Made by a program: the position numbers and the translations under genes
The notes under the pieces: generated by a model
What the model was told of the DNA's origin: nothing
What the model saw: only the letters and a program-made list of their open reading frames with translations
The model's database searches: none
Shown here: positions 17,111 through 26,273 of the stretch, piece by piece
Layout: the number at the start of each line of letters is the position of its first letter
How positions within the stretch are numbered: the stretch's first letter is position 1
Assembly (NCBI GenBank): GCA_958267355.1
Contig: OY279575.1
Location: 229,726-293,725, forward strand
Reading direction: 5' to 3'
Length of the DNA: 64,000 nt
From: an uncultured Alphaproteobacteria bacterium
Lineage (GTDB): Bacteria > Pseudomonadota > Alphaproteobacteria > JALCBB01

Positions 17111-18300
17111 AATTCTTCATCACGGCGGGCGAGACTTCGGGCGATGTGATTGGCTCGGCGTTGATGGCTGAACTTCGCAATGCTGTTCCGCAGGCAATCT
17201 TTCGCGGTATCGGCGGAGCAGAAATGCAAGCCCAAGGCTTGGAATGCATAACCCCGCTGGAAGCACTCAATCTTATGGGTGTCACTGATGTGGTGCGAAA
17301 CTATCCGCGCCTACGCCGTTTGCTCTACGACACCGCCAAGGAAGTACAGGCTTTTGCTCCTGCTGCTTTGATTACAATTGATAGCCCTGACTTTTCTGTC
17401 CGTCTTGCCAAGCGGGTTGGAAGCGGTAGCGACAGCACCATCAAGCGCGTGCAGTATGTTTGTCCGTCGGTTTGGGCTTGGCGGGCTGGACGCGCCAAGA
17501 CCTTCGCCCAAGAATATGACCTGTTGCTCTCGGTTTTGGACTTTGACGCTCCGTGGTTTGAAAAGCACGGGGGTAGCGTGGCATTTGTGGGTCATCCTGC
17601 GGCTTGGCGGGTGCAGGCAGAACTTGCCCAAGCAGGAAGCGTACAAACGGCTCGCCAAGCCCTAGCCTTGCCCGCCGACACCGTGGCTCTGCTTTTTTTG
17701 GCGGGGAGTCGTCCAGCGGAAATTGACCATAACCTGCCGCTGATGCTGGCAGCAGCAAAAGACTTTATGCAAGAAGCAAAGCGCACGGGGCGGCAGGTTT
17801 TGTTTTTGACTCCGACTCTGCCGCCTTTTGCCAAGCAACTTAACACAGCCCTGCATGATGCAAAGCTTTCGGCTCTTGTCCTTACAGATCAAGCTGAGAA
17901 ATGGCAAGCTTTCCGAGCTGCTGATTTAGCCTTAGCCGTAAGTGGCACAGTTGTTTTAGAAACCGCTCTGGCTTCTGTGCCAACGGTAATGCTCTATGCA
18001 ACCCGTAAAACCAATTACGCCTTGTTGCGTCCGTTTATGTCTGAACCCTTGCGCCGCTATGGGCTTTCCCTACCCAATCTTATTGCCAAGGAAAAAATTA
18101 TCCCCGAGCATTGTCATCCACCGATAGAGGCAAGCCGTATCGCTGATGATCTTATGCAGCTTCTGGCGAACGATGCACCACGCCAGAAGATGATTGCAAA
18201 ATTTTCTGCTCTTGGCGATGGGCTTCTACTCAAAGAAGCGGGAAGACCACAAGCCCCTGCCGCTCGTGCCGCTCAAGAAATCTTGCGGCTTGTGGCTTAA
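17107..18300 (+). CDS. lpxB: Lipid A disaccharide synthase LpxB
   Basis: LpxB joins lipid X and UDP-2,3-diacylglucosamine to the lipid A disaccharide. The GTG start at 17107 overlaps the end of lpxI. Motifs: FITAGETSGDVIGSALMAEL, FRGIGGAEMQAQGL, TIDSPDFSVRLAKRV, QYVCPSVWAWRAGRA, FVGHPAAW, LFLAGSRPAEI and the C-terminal SGTVVLETAL. Length is 397 residues, normal. It closes the envelope operon and is followed by an A/T-rich repeat array that begins at its stop codon. Confidence 0.96.
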   Translation: MKFFITAGETSGDVIGSALMAELRNAVPQAIFRGIGGAEMQAQGLECITPLEALNLMGVTDVVRNYPRLRRLLYDTAKEVQAFAPAALITIDSPDFSVRLAKRVGSGSDSTIKRVQYVCPSVWAWRAGRAKTFAQEYDLLLSVLDFDAPWFEKHGGSVAFVGHPAAWRVQAELAQAGSVQTARQALALPADTVALLFLAGSRPAEIDHNLPLMLAAAKDFMQEAKRTGRQVLFLTPTLPPFAKQLNTALHDAKLSALVLTDQAEKWQAFRAADLALAVSGTVVLETALASVPTVMLYATRKTNYALLRPFMSEPLRRYGLSLPNLIAKEKIIPEHCHPPIEASRIADDLMQLLANDAPRQKMIAKFSALGDGLLLKEAGRPQAPAARAAQEILRLVA

Positions 18301-18515
18301 AAATACCTTAACCAAAAATATCTTAACCAAAAACATCTAAACAAAAAATATCTTAACCAAAAATATCTTAACGGAAATTACCTTAACGGAAAATATTTCA
18401 ACAAAAAATATTTCAACAAAAAATACCTTAACGGAAATTATCTTAACAGGAATTATCTTAACGGAAAGTCTTAACGGAAAGTACCTTAAGGGAAAGTATC
18501 TTATTCGGAATTACC
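18296..18515. repeat. 15-bp AT-rich tandem array after lpxB
   Basis: About fourteen units of the form AAAAATACCTTAACC, drifting to GGAAATTATCTTAAC. The first contains the lpxB stop (GGCTTAAAAATACC). The array fills the whole gap to the convergent minus-strand gene, so it sits where a bidirectional terminator would be expected; no stem-loop terminator is seen. Confidence 0.88.
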
Positions 18516-18516
18516 T

Positions 18517-18879
18517 TCAAGGCCTTTCGTGCCTTTTACTGCGCCCCCGTCTCTGCGGACGAATCACAGGTTTGTCTCGTGCTTCACGCACCATTGCAAT
18601 CAGCTCCATCAAGTCGGCGGAAGTGCCACGGGCTTCGGCTTCGGCGATTGGCTCGCGTAGATCTTCTAACAGCTGGTCTGCGGCTTGGTTAGGGCTTGTG
18701 TTTTCGGGCAAGCGCAAAACCCATGCCAAAAATAAATCTCGCGCTCCCTGAAACGAGTCGCCCATCACCAAGGCTTCGGTGATGTGTCCGTAGGGATCAG
18801 AAGCAGGATAGCTAGGCTTAGCTGGCGAGTCAGTCATAAAAGGCAAATCATTCAGTGCAAGTCGTTTAAGACAAGTCAT
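18517..18879 (-). CDS. Conserved small protein of unknown function
   Basis: I do not recognise this 120-residue protein. Its start at 18879 overlaps the stop of the upstream DUF3047 gene (ATGA), which supports co-translation; an internal ATG at 18837 (TDSPAKPSYPASDPYGHITEAL) is an alternative. The middle is helical with the stretch GARDLFLAWVLRLPE, and the C-terminus is basic (RPQRRGRSKRHERP), which hints at nucleic acid or membrane contact. No signal peptide or membrane segment is seen. Coupling to a secreted DUF3047 protein is the only functional clue. Confidence 0.6.
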   Translation of the reverse strand: MTCLKRLALNDLPFMTDSPAKPSYPASDPYGHITEALVMGDSFQGARDLFLAWVLRLPENTSPNQAADQLLEDLREPIAEAEARGTSADLMELIAMVREARDKPVIRPQRRGRSKRHERP

Positions 18880-19568
18880 TCGGCAACAGCACGGATAGCT
18901 CCGTAATAGGCAACGGCTGGCTCACCTGTCTGGTCACTGTCTGTCCAGATGGCGATATGGGCTACTTTGTACTTGGGCGGCTCGCCAAAGGCAAGTTCAT
19001 AATCGCGAGCCAAGTTACGCCGTTCATCTACGGGTTTGCCATTGGCGGTTAATCCGCTTTGTAGCACCAAGAAGCGCAGACGCGAAAAGGGGCGTGGACT
19101 TTTTATCAAATCACCGACTGAAACTTTGTTGTTGCTCCAGACATAGGCAAGTGTCGGCGGATGGCGATTCAACAAGCTTGGTGTGCCAAACAAAACATAA
19201 ATCACTGCGCCGAAATCATCGTGGGTTTTGGTGCGAATATCAGCGGAGGGTTGCAGTTGCTCCATATGCCACTGCCATTCCAGCCACGGAAAGTCTGCAA
19301 CCTGCCAGGCAAGATCGCGTATTAGGCCTGAAGCGGTGTTTTGTGCCTTGGCTTTTATCCACGGAGTGCCGAATAGGTTTGTCTGGGTGTAGCTGGTTGG
19401 TGGCTCTCCGAAGGAATGGGTGCGCCAGGCGGCTTCTAGGGGTGCTGATGGGTCTAGGACAACAAGCGGCTCGTCTGCCCGAGCCGCTAGTCCCCCGCCA
19501 GCCAGCCAGACCGCCACGGCAAGCAGCACAGTTGCTCTAAGCACGGGATAAGGCAGGGGGTAAGGCAC
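18876..19568 (-). CDS. Secreted DUF3047 family protein
   Basis: The 230-residue protein has an N-terminal signal peptide (LRATVLLAVAVWLAGGGLAARAD) and then a single DUF3047-like domain with WQWHMEQLQPSADIRTKTHDDFGAVIYVLFG and the later LARDYELAFGEPPKYKVAHIAIWTDSDQTG, characteristic of this periplasmic family of unknown role. The GTG start used here lies inside a GTGCCTTACCCC repeat, and a second GTG at about 19541 gives a shorter signal peptide. It overlaps the small gene downstream by a few bases. Function in the envelope is inferred from export only. Confidence 0.85.
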   Translation of the reverse strand: MPYPLPYPVLRATVLLAVAVWLAGGGLAARADEPLVVLDPSAPLEAAWRTHSFGEPPTSYTQTNLFGTPWIKAKAQNTASGLIRDLAWQVADFPWLEWQWHMEQLQPSADIRTKTHDDFGAVIYVLFGTPSLLNRHPPTLAYVWSNNKVSVGDLIKSPRPFSRLRFLVLQSGLTANGKPVDERRNLARDYELAFGEPPKYKVAHIAIWTDSDQTGEPAVAYYGAIRAVAE

Positions 19569-19670
19569 AGGGTTAGGGTAAGGGGTTAGAGTAAGGGGTA
19601 AGGCACGGGGTTAGGGTTAGGGGTAAGGCACGGGGTTAGGGCAGGGGGTAAGGGGTAAGGCACGGGATGC
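19555..19670. repeat. G-rich TTAGGG-like repeats upstream of the DUF3047 gene
   Basis: Units of GGTAAGGCACGGGGTTAGG recur, including GGGGTTAGGGTTAGGGG. On the minus strand each unit contains GTGCCTTACCCC, so the array repeats the start codon region of the DUF3047 gene. Runs of three to five G on the plus strand could form G-quadruplexes. Confidence 0.8.
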
Positions 19671-19810
19671 GGATTGTACGGCAGATACAGGTAGAGCAGA
19701 TTGGCGGGCATTAGCGTTTCGTGCTACATATTTGCGAGCGCAAAGGCTTGGGGGATAAATCTGCCCCGAAAGCGCACGGAAGAAAAAGCACAAGCACACA
19801 GGCTAGAGAA

Positions 19811-19981
19811 ATGGCAAAGAAGAACAACAACGAGTGGATCCGCATGAACAGCACCGCGGATACAGGCTTCTTTTATGTGACGCGCAAAAACCCGCGCAAC
19901 ACGACGGGTAAGCTGACTCTGCGTAAGTATGATCCAGTTGTCCGCCGCCATGTGGAGTTCAAAGAAGGCAAGATTAAATAA
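19811..19981 (+). CDS. rpmG: 50S ribosomal protein L33
   Basis: A 56-residue protein beginning [20 protein letters not shown] and containing [30 protein letters not shown], the standard bacterial L33 without cysteines (the zinc-free form). The longer open frame from 19721 is not L33-like. GAGAA precedes the ATG. A clear terminator follows at 20011. In many alphaproteobacteria rpmG also lies near topA. Confidence 0.96.
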   Translation: MAKKNNNEWIRMNSTADTGFFYVTRKNPRNTTGKLTLRKYDPVVRRHVEFKEGKIK

Positions 19982-20010
19982 ATCTGCCGCGTTTTGAGTT
20001 GTTGCTTTCC

Positions 20011-20038
20011 AGACCGCTTTTACGCGGTCTTTTTTTTG
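20011..20038 (+). terminator. Rho-independent terminator of rpmG
   Basis: Stem AGACCGC / GCGGTCT (20011-20017 and 20024-20030) with a six-base loop, followed by eight T. It ends transcription of rpmG and lies just before the convergent topA stop. Confidence 0.92.
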
Positions 20039-20045
20039 CCTCTGG

Positions 20046-22802
20046 CTAGGCTTCTGGTGTTTCCGTTGCTGTCGTGGCTTGTGGCTCGGTTTCTGCAGCA
20101 GGAGTCTTTTTCGTCCCTGTCTTTTTCGTAGCTGTCTTTTTCACTGCTGTCTTTTTTGCCGTAGCTTTCTTCGCTGTATTCTTCGCTACCTTCTTTGTTG
20201 CTTTCTTCGCTGTCTTCTTCGCCGCTTTCTTGCGCGTTGTTTTCTTTCCTGTACCTTTGCGAGCGGCTTTAGCGGCTCGTTCGGCAATCAACGCAATTGC
20301 TTGCTCCAAAGTAATTGTGTCGGGGGCAAATTCTGCCGTTAGAGTCGCATTAATTTTGCCGTGCTTGGCGTAGGCTCCGTAGCGGCCTTCCATAATCGCC
20401 ACAGCTCCGCCTTCAGGATGTTCACCCAGCTCGCGCAAAACTTTTCCGCCACGACTTGCTGGACCGCGTTTTATCTTTTCCTCCACCAAATCAACGGCAC
20501 GATTTAATCCGACGGTTAAAACATCTTCATCGCGTGGCACAGACGCAAAAGTCTTGCCCTTCTTCACCCAAGGACCAAACCGCCCAATCCCTGCCGTAAC
20601 TTTTTCTCCTTCGTGTTCGCCCAGAGTGCGCGGCAAAGACAAAAACCCCATAGCTTCTTCCTTAGATACCGCACCTGGGTCACGGTCTTTCGGTAAGCCC
20701 ACGCGCTTCGGTTTTTTGTCTCCTTCAACTTCGCCAAGCTGAATGTACGGACCAAATGGCCCATTGCGCACCGAAATCTCTAAATCAGTTTCAGGATCCG
20801 TACCAAGCTCGCGGGGTAAGCCATCATCGCCGCTGGCTCCGAGCGATTTGGTGTGGCGACACTGCGGATAGTTATTGCAACCGATAAATCCGCCTGTACG
20901 CCCAAACTTAATCCCCAGCCTGCCCCCACAGTTCGGACACAAACGCGGGTCTTTGTTTGGCTCCTTTTCATCACGCGGAAAAAAATGCGCGCCCAGTGCC
21001 TTGTCTAGCGCGTCTATCACTTCGCGTGTGCGGACATCAGACAAGCCTTCCACCACAGAAGAAAAATCACGCCAAAACTCAGACAATGGCTCACGCCACT
21101 TGCGCGAGCCCAAGCTAATTGCGTCCAGCTCTTCTTCCATCTTGGCGGTGAAATCGTATTCCACATAATCAGGAAAGTATTCTTTCAAAAAGGCGATGAC
21201 AATTCGTCCACGGTCGTCAGGCACGAACGCTCTGCCTTCCATGGAAACATAGTTGCGATCGCGCAACACCTGCAAAGTCGGAGCATAGGTAGATGGTCTG
21301 CCAATCCCGCGTTCTTCTAACATCTTAACCAACGAAGCTTCCGTATAACGCGGTGGCGGTTTGGTCTCGTGGCGTTTGCTTTCGGCTCCGCGTAGTTCCA
21401 CATTTTCTTTTTCTTTCAGGGGCGGCAGGATCAGCTCTTCGTCTTCGCCTTTTTCATCTTCTTTATCTTCGTCTTTGTCTTCCCCCTTGCCTGCTTCGTG
21501 TGCCGCAGGAAGTGTTTCTTTCCATAGGCGTAAAAATCCATCAAAGACCACAACCGTGCCAACAGCTTTTAAGGTTCCATCAAATTTTGCGTTGCTAAGA
21601 CTTGCCGTAGTCCGCTCCAGTTTTGCGTCTGCCATCTGCCCCGCGAGTGCTCGTTGCCAAATCAAACGATACAAAGCCAATTCATCTGCCCGCAAAACCT
21701 TCGCCAAAGTTTCAGGAGCCCGCGAAAAATTTGTCGGACGAATTGCTTCGTGGGCTTCCTGTGCATTCCGCGCCTTCTTCTTCCACAAACGCGGAGACTT
21801 CGGCAGGTAATCATCACCGTATGTCTTTTCAATTGTCTCGCGCATTGCCGCCACGGCGGACTCCGATATTTGCGTGCTGTCAGTACGCATATAGGTAATC
21901 AAACCCGAAGACTCCGCACCCAGCGAAACCCCTTCGTATAACCGTTGCGCCAGCCGCATTGTTTGCGAAACCGAAAGCCCTAACCGCCGTGACGCTTCCT
22001 GTTGCAAAGTAGAAGTCGTAAAGGGGGGCTTTGGGCGGCGGCTTTCACTTTTGACTTCTAGCGACTCAACCGTTACCGCATCCAAGCTGTTTAGCACTTC
22101 GGCAACTTGCGTAGCATCTTGCTCGCCATCAAAACCACGGGGCGGAACTTTCTTGCCACGCCAAGTGTCAGGACGAGCGATAAAGTTTTTCCCTTGTGCT
22201 GCAAGCCGCACCGTTACCGACCAATAGGGAACAGGCGTAAATACTTCTATTTCATCTTCACGGTCACAGATAATCCGCAAAGCCACAGACTGCACCCGCC
22301 CCGCCGAACGACTCCCTGGCAGCTTGCGCCACAAGACAGGCGATAAAGAAAATCCGAACAGATAATCCAAGGCACGGCGGGCAAGATATGCATCCACCAA
22401 GTTTTTATCAATTTCTCTGGGGCGGGCAAACGCTTCCTGAATTGCATCGCGCGTAATCTCGTTGAAGGTCACGCGTTTCCAGCCGCTCTTGCCCAACTTG
22501 CCACGGCGTTCAAGTTCTTCCACCAAATGCCAAGAAATTGCTTCTCCCTCGCGGTCAGGGTCTGTTGCCAGCCATAGCTCGGCATTTTTACCCAAGGCAG
22601 AAGCAATTTCACGAATTCGCTTCTCGCCGCGTGAGTCAGTGCTCCAAGTCATAGCGAAGTCTTCGTCAGGACGCACCGAGCCATCTTTCGGCAGTAAGTC
22701 CCGCACATGGCCATAGCTTGCCAGAACCTGCCAGCCATCACCCAGATAACGGCGAATTGTCTCAGCCTTGGCTGGTGACTCAACGATGACAATTTTGTCC
22801 AT
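20046..22802 (-). CDS. topA: DNA topoisomerase I with lysine-rich tail
   Basis: TopA relaxes negative supercoils. The TOPRIM domain (VIVESPAKAETIRRYLG, then ATDPDREGEAISWHL) is at the N-terminus, the catalytic tyrosine lies in GLITYMRTDST, and a C4 zinc finger (CPNCGGRLGIKFGRTGGFIGC) sits near residue 620, followed by C-terminal repeats such as GRYGAYAKHGKINATL. Residues about 845-918 form a Lys-rich tail of KKATKKVAKNTAKK-type repeats and then an acidic end. Such basic tails are common in alphaproteobacterial and actinobacterial TopA. The composition resembles the PyrH tail in this window. Length of 918 residues is normal. Confidence 0.97.
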   Translation of the reverse strand: MDKIVIVESPAKAETIRRYLGDGWQVLASYGHVRDLLPKDGSVRPDEDFAMTWSTDSRGEKRIREIASALGKNAELWLATDPDREGEAISWHLVEELERRGKLGKSGWKRVTFNEITRDAIQEAFARPREIDKNLVDAYLARRALDYLFGFSLSPVLWRKLPGSRSAGRVQSVALRIICDREDEIEVFTPVPYWSVTVRLAAQGKNFIARPDTWRGKKVPPRGFDGEQDATQVAEVLNSLDAVTVESLEVKSESRRPKPPFTTSTLQQEASRRLGLSVSQTMRLAQRLYEGVSLGAESSGLITYMRTDSTQISESAVAAMRETIEKTYGDDYLPKSPRLWKKKARNAQEAHEAIRPTNFSRAPETLAKVLRADELALYRLIWQRALAGQMADAKLERTTASLSNAKFDGTLKAVGTVVVFDGFLRLWKETLPAAHEAGKGEDKDEDKEDEKGEDEELILPPLKEKENVELRGAESKRHETKPPPRYTEASLVKMLEERGIGRPSTYAPTLQVLRDRNYVSMEGRAFVPDDRGRIVIAFLKEYFPDYVEYDFTAKMEEELDAISLGSRKWREPLSEFWRDFSSVVEGLSDVRTREVIDALDKALGAHFFPRDEKEPNKDPRLCPNCGGRLGIKFGRTGGFIGCNNYPQCRHTKSLGASGDDGLPRELGTDPETDLEISVRNGPFGPYIQLGEVEGDKKPKRVGLPKDRDPGAVSKEEAMGFLSLPRTLGEHEGEKVTAGIGRFGPWVKKGKTFASVPRDEDVLTVGLNRAVDLVEEKIKRGPASRGGKVLRELGEHPEGGAVAIMEGRYGAYAKHGKINATLTAEFAPDTITLEQAIALIAERAAKAARKGTGKKTTRKKAAKKTAKKATKKVAKNTAKKATAKKTAVKKTATKKTGTKKTPAAETEPQATTATETPEA

Positions 22803-22849
22803 AAAAACCCGCTTTATCTTCTCGTCTTCTTTACGCAGTCCAGTGATTC

Positions 22850-22915
22850 AGGATACAGGTGATTCACGATAGGTGACTCACAACAGGTGACTCACGATAG
22901 ATGACTCACGATACA
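22850..22915. repeat. Post-stop tandem array after dprA
   Basis: On the minus strand, units like ATCGTGAGTCACCT recur about five times, and the first contains the dprA stop TGA. It occupies the gap to topA. Confidence 0.85.
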
Positions 22916-24087
22916 GGCAAAGCCTGTGCTTCACTCGCCTCGCTTGGCGGAATGCCATCGGCAGAAACCCGAGCGATAACTCTGTCTCCTGCAACGCGAT
23001 GTACCAAACCCGCCAACTCTAACTCCAAGAGCGCGATATAAACCATACGCGAAGGAAATCCACTCGTTTCGATTAAGTCAGATAGCCAGACTTCGTTTGC
23101 CCCGAGCAAACTGCATATCTTGTCGCGCACTTTGGCGCGTTCATCTCCCGAAGGCAAAAGCGGTGCATCAGATGCCATACCCAGCGACTTGTGCCATTCC
23201 TTCAAATGCACTTCTCGCTCGGAACGCGCATGGTGCAGAACCGTTAGTACATCCTGTGCTGACTCAACAATTGCCGCTCCATCACGCAGAAGCTGGTTAG
23301 AGCCTTTCGCCCGTGGATCTAAAGGCGAGCCAGGTACTGCCATAACTTCCCGTCCCTGCTCGTTGGCATATTCAGCGGTAATCAAAGAGCCAGACTTTAA
23401 CGCGGCTTCCACAATCACCACGCCACGGCTTAGCCCTGAAATAATCCGATTGCGCCGTGGAAAATACCGTTGCAAAGCCTGTTGTCCGAGCGGAGCTTCG
23501 CTTAAGACCACTCCTGTCGCTACGATCTTCTCATAGAGCTCAGAATTTTCCTCAGGATACGCCACATCAACACCGCTCGCCAAAATTGCCGCTGTGCCTT
23601 CCAACAACGCGCCTTCGTGTGCCGCCGAGTCAATTCCACGTGCCATACCCGAAACCACGAGCCAGCCATTTGCCGCTAGCTCTTCCGCCATATCACGTGC
23701 TACCCGCAAGCCATTGGCTGTTGCATCCCGCGTGCCGACAATTCCCACCGCAGGACGCTCAAGTAAGCCAATATTTCCTAACGCCAACAGCAACGGCGGT
23801 GCATCTTCAAAACTCAAGGCCGAAGGCCAGTCGGTGTCGGTGCAGAGCATTAATCGTCCGCTTAACTGACCCAAAGCGTCTAGCTCGTTTTGGGCTTGCT
23901 TGTCGTTGTAGATGGTGAGCGACTTTCCGCCCCGAGCTGTCAGTTCGGGCAGGGCTTTCAATGCCCGCGTGGGCGAGCCGAAAACCCGCATCAGCTCGTA
24001 GTAGGTTATCGGACCCACATGCCGCGTACGATACAAACGCAGAGCCGCCAACTGCTCGGCATAGGAAGATGGAGATGGACTCAGCAT
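22906..24087 (-). CDS. dprA: DNA processing protein DprA
   Basis: DprA loads RecA on incoming single-stranded DNA in natural transformation. The Rossmann-like core is clear: VGIVGTRDATANGLRVARDMA, GWLVVSGMARGIDSAAHEGAL, TAAILASGVDVAYPEEN, LSEAPLG and FPRRNRIISGLSRGVVIVEA. The N-terminal HhH-like part and a C-terminal winged-helix section (KICSLLGANEVWLSDLIETSGF) are also present. Length is 393 residues, normal. It lies between plsY and topA as in many alphaproteobacteria. Presence of dprA alone does not prove competence. Confidence 0.95.
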   Translation of the reverse strand: MLSPSPSSYAEQLAALRLYRTRHVGPITYYELMRVFGSPTRALKALPELTARGGKSLTIYNDKQAQNELDALGQLSGRLMLCTDTDWPSALSFEDAPPLLLALGNIGLLERPAVGIVGTRDATANGLRVARDMAEELAANGWLVVSGMARGIDSAAHEGALLEGTAAILASGVDVAYPEENSELYEKIVATGVVLSEAPLGQQALQRYFPRRNRIISGLSRGVVIVEAALKSGSLITAEYANEQGREVMAVPGSPLDPRAKGSNQLLRDGAAIVESAQDVLTVLHHARSEREVHLKEWHKSLGMASDAPLLPSGDERAKVRDKICSLLGANEVWLSDLIETSGFPSRMVYIALLELELAGLVHRVAGDRVIARVSADGIPPSEASEAQALPVS

Positions 24088-24195
24088 TTTCTACTTTCAA
24101 CAAGAGTTGGTGGGCGAATCGGGAGTAATTCTCCGCGAATCTAGCCCGTATTCTTACAGAAAATCGCTGTAAATATGTTTTTTGTGGAAAATCAG

Positions 24196-24852
24196 TCAGT
24201 TAGGCGAATTTTCGCTTTCGTCCTTGCGTGAGTGTCCGATTTTTGGCTCCACACCAGCGCGGAGTCTGCCGATATTGGTGCGATGTCGCCAGAAGATTAG
24301 AATCGCCATCACAAGGACAAGCAGAGCTGTCTCAGGGCTATTCCAGCCCGCTAGGACAAAGCCAAGGGCTAGAAGGCTAATCAGCGTCGCCGAAACCAGA
24401 GCCGACAGAGACGAGATTCGGAAAATCATCGTTGTGGCAATCCAGATAACCGCCGCCGCCACCGCCAAATGCCAAGCTGTGCCTAGCATTACGCCTAGAG
24501 CCGTGGCTACGCCTTTGCCTCCCTTGCCTTTGAGCCAGACGGGATACAAATGCCCCAGAAACGCCGACAAGCCCGCCACGCTAATCAGCAGCTCGTTGGG
24601 AGCCGTAAACCAATCCTGACTGCTGAACCAGAAGACCCAGCAAGGAATTGCTCCCTTCAGGCAGTCTAGGGCTAGGGTGGCGGCGGCTAATCCCTTTTTG
24701 CCTGTGCGCAGGACATTGTTTGCGCCGACATTGCCCGAGCCAATCGTGCGGATATCAATTCCGAGTCGCCACTTCACCAGCACCAGTGCCCACGGCACCG
24801 AGCCCATCAAATAGCCAAACAGAATCGCCAGCAGAAGATCAACAGAAAACAT
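24196..24852 (-). CDS. plsY: Glycerol-3-phosphate acyltransferase PlsY
   Basis: PlsY acylates glycerol-3-phosphate with acyl-phosphate in the first step of phospholipid synthesis. The multi-span protein contains the loops GYLMGSVPWALVL, DIRTIGSGNVGANNVLRTGKKG and LGHLYPVWLKGKGGKGVATALG, the three conserved PlsY motifs. Length is 218 residues with five or so membrane segments. The C-terminal tail is short and acidic. Neighbours are pyrC' upstream and dprA downstream. Confidence 0.96.
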   Translation of the reverse strand: MFSVDLLLAILFGYLMGSVPWALVLVKWRLGIDIRTIGSGNVGANNVLRTGKKGLAAATLALDCLKGAIPCWVFWFSSQDWFTAPNELLISVAGLSAFLGHLYPVWLKGKGGKGVATALGVMLGTAWHLAVAAAVIWIATTMIFRISSLSALVSATLISLLALGFVLAGWNSPETALLVLVMAILIFWRHRTNIGRLRAGVEPKIGHSRKDESENSPN

Positions 24853-24949
24853 AGCCGCACCTTATCACAGACAAAAACAAGATAACAAAGAAGCCAACAA
24901 AAAAACCTGATTAAAAACTTTGACCAAAAGCTCTGACTACAAACCCCGA

Positions 24950-26248
24950 TTAAGAGCCATCGTATACGACTCTGCCATCTACTACGGTTTGTTTTACCCG
25001 CACCGAAGTTTCAAATCCGTCAAATAATGTGTTCTGCGACCGCGAGCGAAACTGACTTGCATCCACCGTATCGTTCGCGCGTTCATAAACCATCAAGTCA
25101 GCGGAAGCTCCGATTTTTAAAGCCGACTCATACCCCGCCAAACCAGCAGGAATAGACGCAAGCCGTTGCATCAATTCTTGCTCTGTACAGACTCCGCGTT
25201 CCACCAGCTCCCAAGCCGTGACGAATAGCGTTTCCAGCCCGACCATACCTTCAGCCGCTTCCGAAAACGGCACGCGCTTGGACTCCTGATCCTGCGGCGT
25301 ATGCGCACTGGTTATCAAATCAATCGTTCCGTCTCCCACCGCCGACTCAATCGCCGCCCTGTCGGCTTCACTCCGCAAGGGCGGCAAAAGACGCGCAAAA
25401 GTACGATAGTCACCCACTTCTTCTTCGGTCAGCAAAAAGTACTGCGGCGCAGTGTCTGCCGTAACCCTAAGCCCCCGCGCCTTAGCATTAACCAACACTT
25501 CCACCGCCAGAGCCGTAGATACCCCCGACACATGGTATCGGCTACCCGTCTGCGCCACCAAGCGCAAATCACGCTCTAGCCCTGCCACTTCCGCCACCGC
25601 AGATCGCCCTTCCAAGCCTAGCCGAGCCGCAAGGGCTCCTGCGTTCATGACCCCACTTCCGGCTAGGTGTAAATCTTCAGGCCTTCCCGCCAAGAGCAAA
25701 TCAAATGAAGTTCCATAGCGCATGGCGTTTTCTAGCAAGCGCGAGTCTTCAACTGGATTCTCTCCGTCAGTGAAGCCTATGGCTCCGCCTTCGCGGAGCA
25801 AACCCATGTCTGACAAAACTTCCCCACGCGCACCCATAGTAATCGTCGCCCACGGATAAATCTTCGCTCCGCGTTCAAGCCGTGCCCTGCGTGCGACATA
25901 GTTCAATCCGCCTTCGTCGTCTATTGACCCCGTTTTAGCATCAGGCAAAACCGCGAAGCTTGTCACGCCCCCTGCTGCCGCCGCCCGTGCAGCACTCGCA
26001 AAACCTTCCTTCTCAGGAGAAGACGGCTCACCTGTGTAGACCCGAAAGTCAAAAAGCCCTGTTGTTAAAGTGGCTCCTGCGCAATCGTGTATCTGGGTGT
26101 CAGGACTGAGCGAGTCGGCTTGAACTTCCGCGCCAATGGCGGAGATGATTCCGTCTTCAACAAGAATTCCGCCCTGTGCGTCCGCGTCTGCGTCCAGCCC
26201 GCGCACAGGACACAGCAAGCGCGCATTAATCCACGCCGACTGCTTCAT
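24950..26248 (-). CDS. Dihydroorotase-like protein, probably inactive (PyrC'/PyrX type)
   Basis: The 432-residue protein has the amidohydrolase fold of dihydroorotase and follows pyrB directly, as in the ATCase-pseudoDHOase pairs of pseudomonads and many alphaproteobacteria. The zinc ligands are missing: where active enzymes have HxH near PGxxDxHVHxR there is LFDFRVYTGEPSS, the later HVS motif is YHVSGVST with Gly in place of His, and the catalytic DHAPH stretch is SAHTPQDQESK. This matches known non-catalytic homologues that stabilise PyrB. A separate functional PyrC should exist elsewhere. The gene lies 25 bases after pyrB and is probably co-transcribed with it. Confidence 0.9.
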   Translation of the reverse strand: MKQSAWINARLLCPVRGLDADADAQGGILVEDGIISAIGAEVQADSLSPDTQIHDCAGATLTTGLFDFRVYTGEPSSPEKEGFASAARAAAAGGVTSFAVLPDAKTGSIDDEGGLNYVARRARLERGAKIYPWATITMGARGEVLSDMGLLREGGAIGFTDGENPVEDSRLLENAMRYGTSFDLLLAGRPEDLHLAGSGVMNAGALAARLGLEGRSAVAEVAGLERDLRLVAQTGSRYHVSGVSTALAVEVLVNAKARGLRVTADTAPQYFLLTEEEVGDYRTFARLLPPLRSEADRAAIESAVGDGTIDLITSAHTPQDQESKRVPFSEAAEGMVGLETLFVTAWELVERGVCTEQELMQRLASIPAGLAGYESALKIGASADLMVYERANDTVDASQFRSRSQNTLFDGFETSVRVKQTVVDGRVVYDGS

Positions 26249-26273
26249 CGCGACCCCTGCCTTGGGGTCTGAC

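Noticed and set aside
19555-19670. Telomere of a linear replicon
   Set aside because: The TTAGGG-like array is internal, between genes in a conserved chromosomal order.
24130-24190. Terminator between plsY and dprA
   Set aside because: TTACAG/CTGTAA with a T-run is on the plus strand, where no gene ends.
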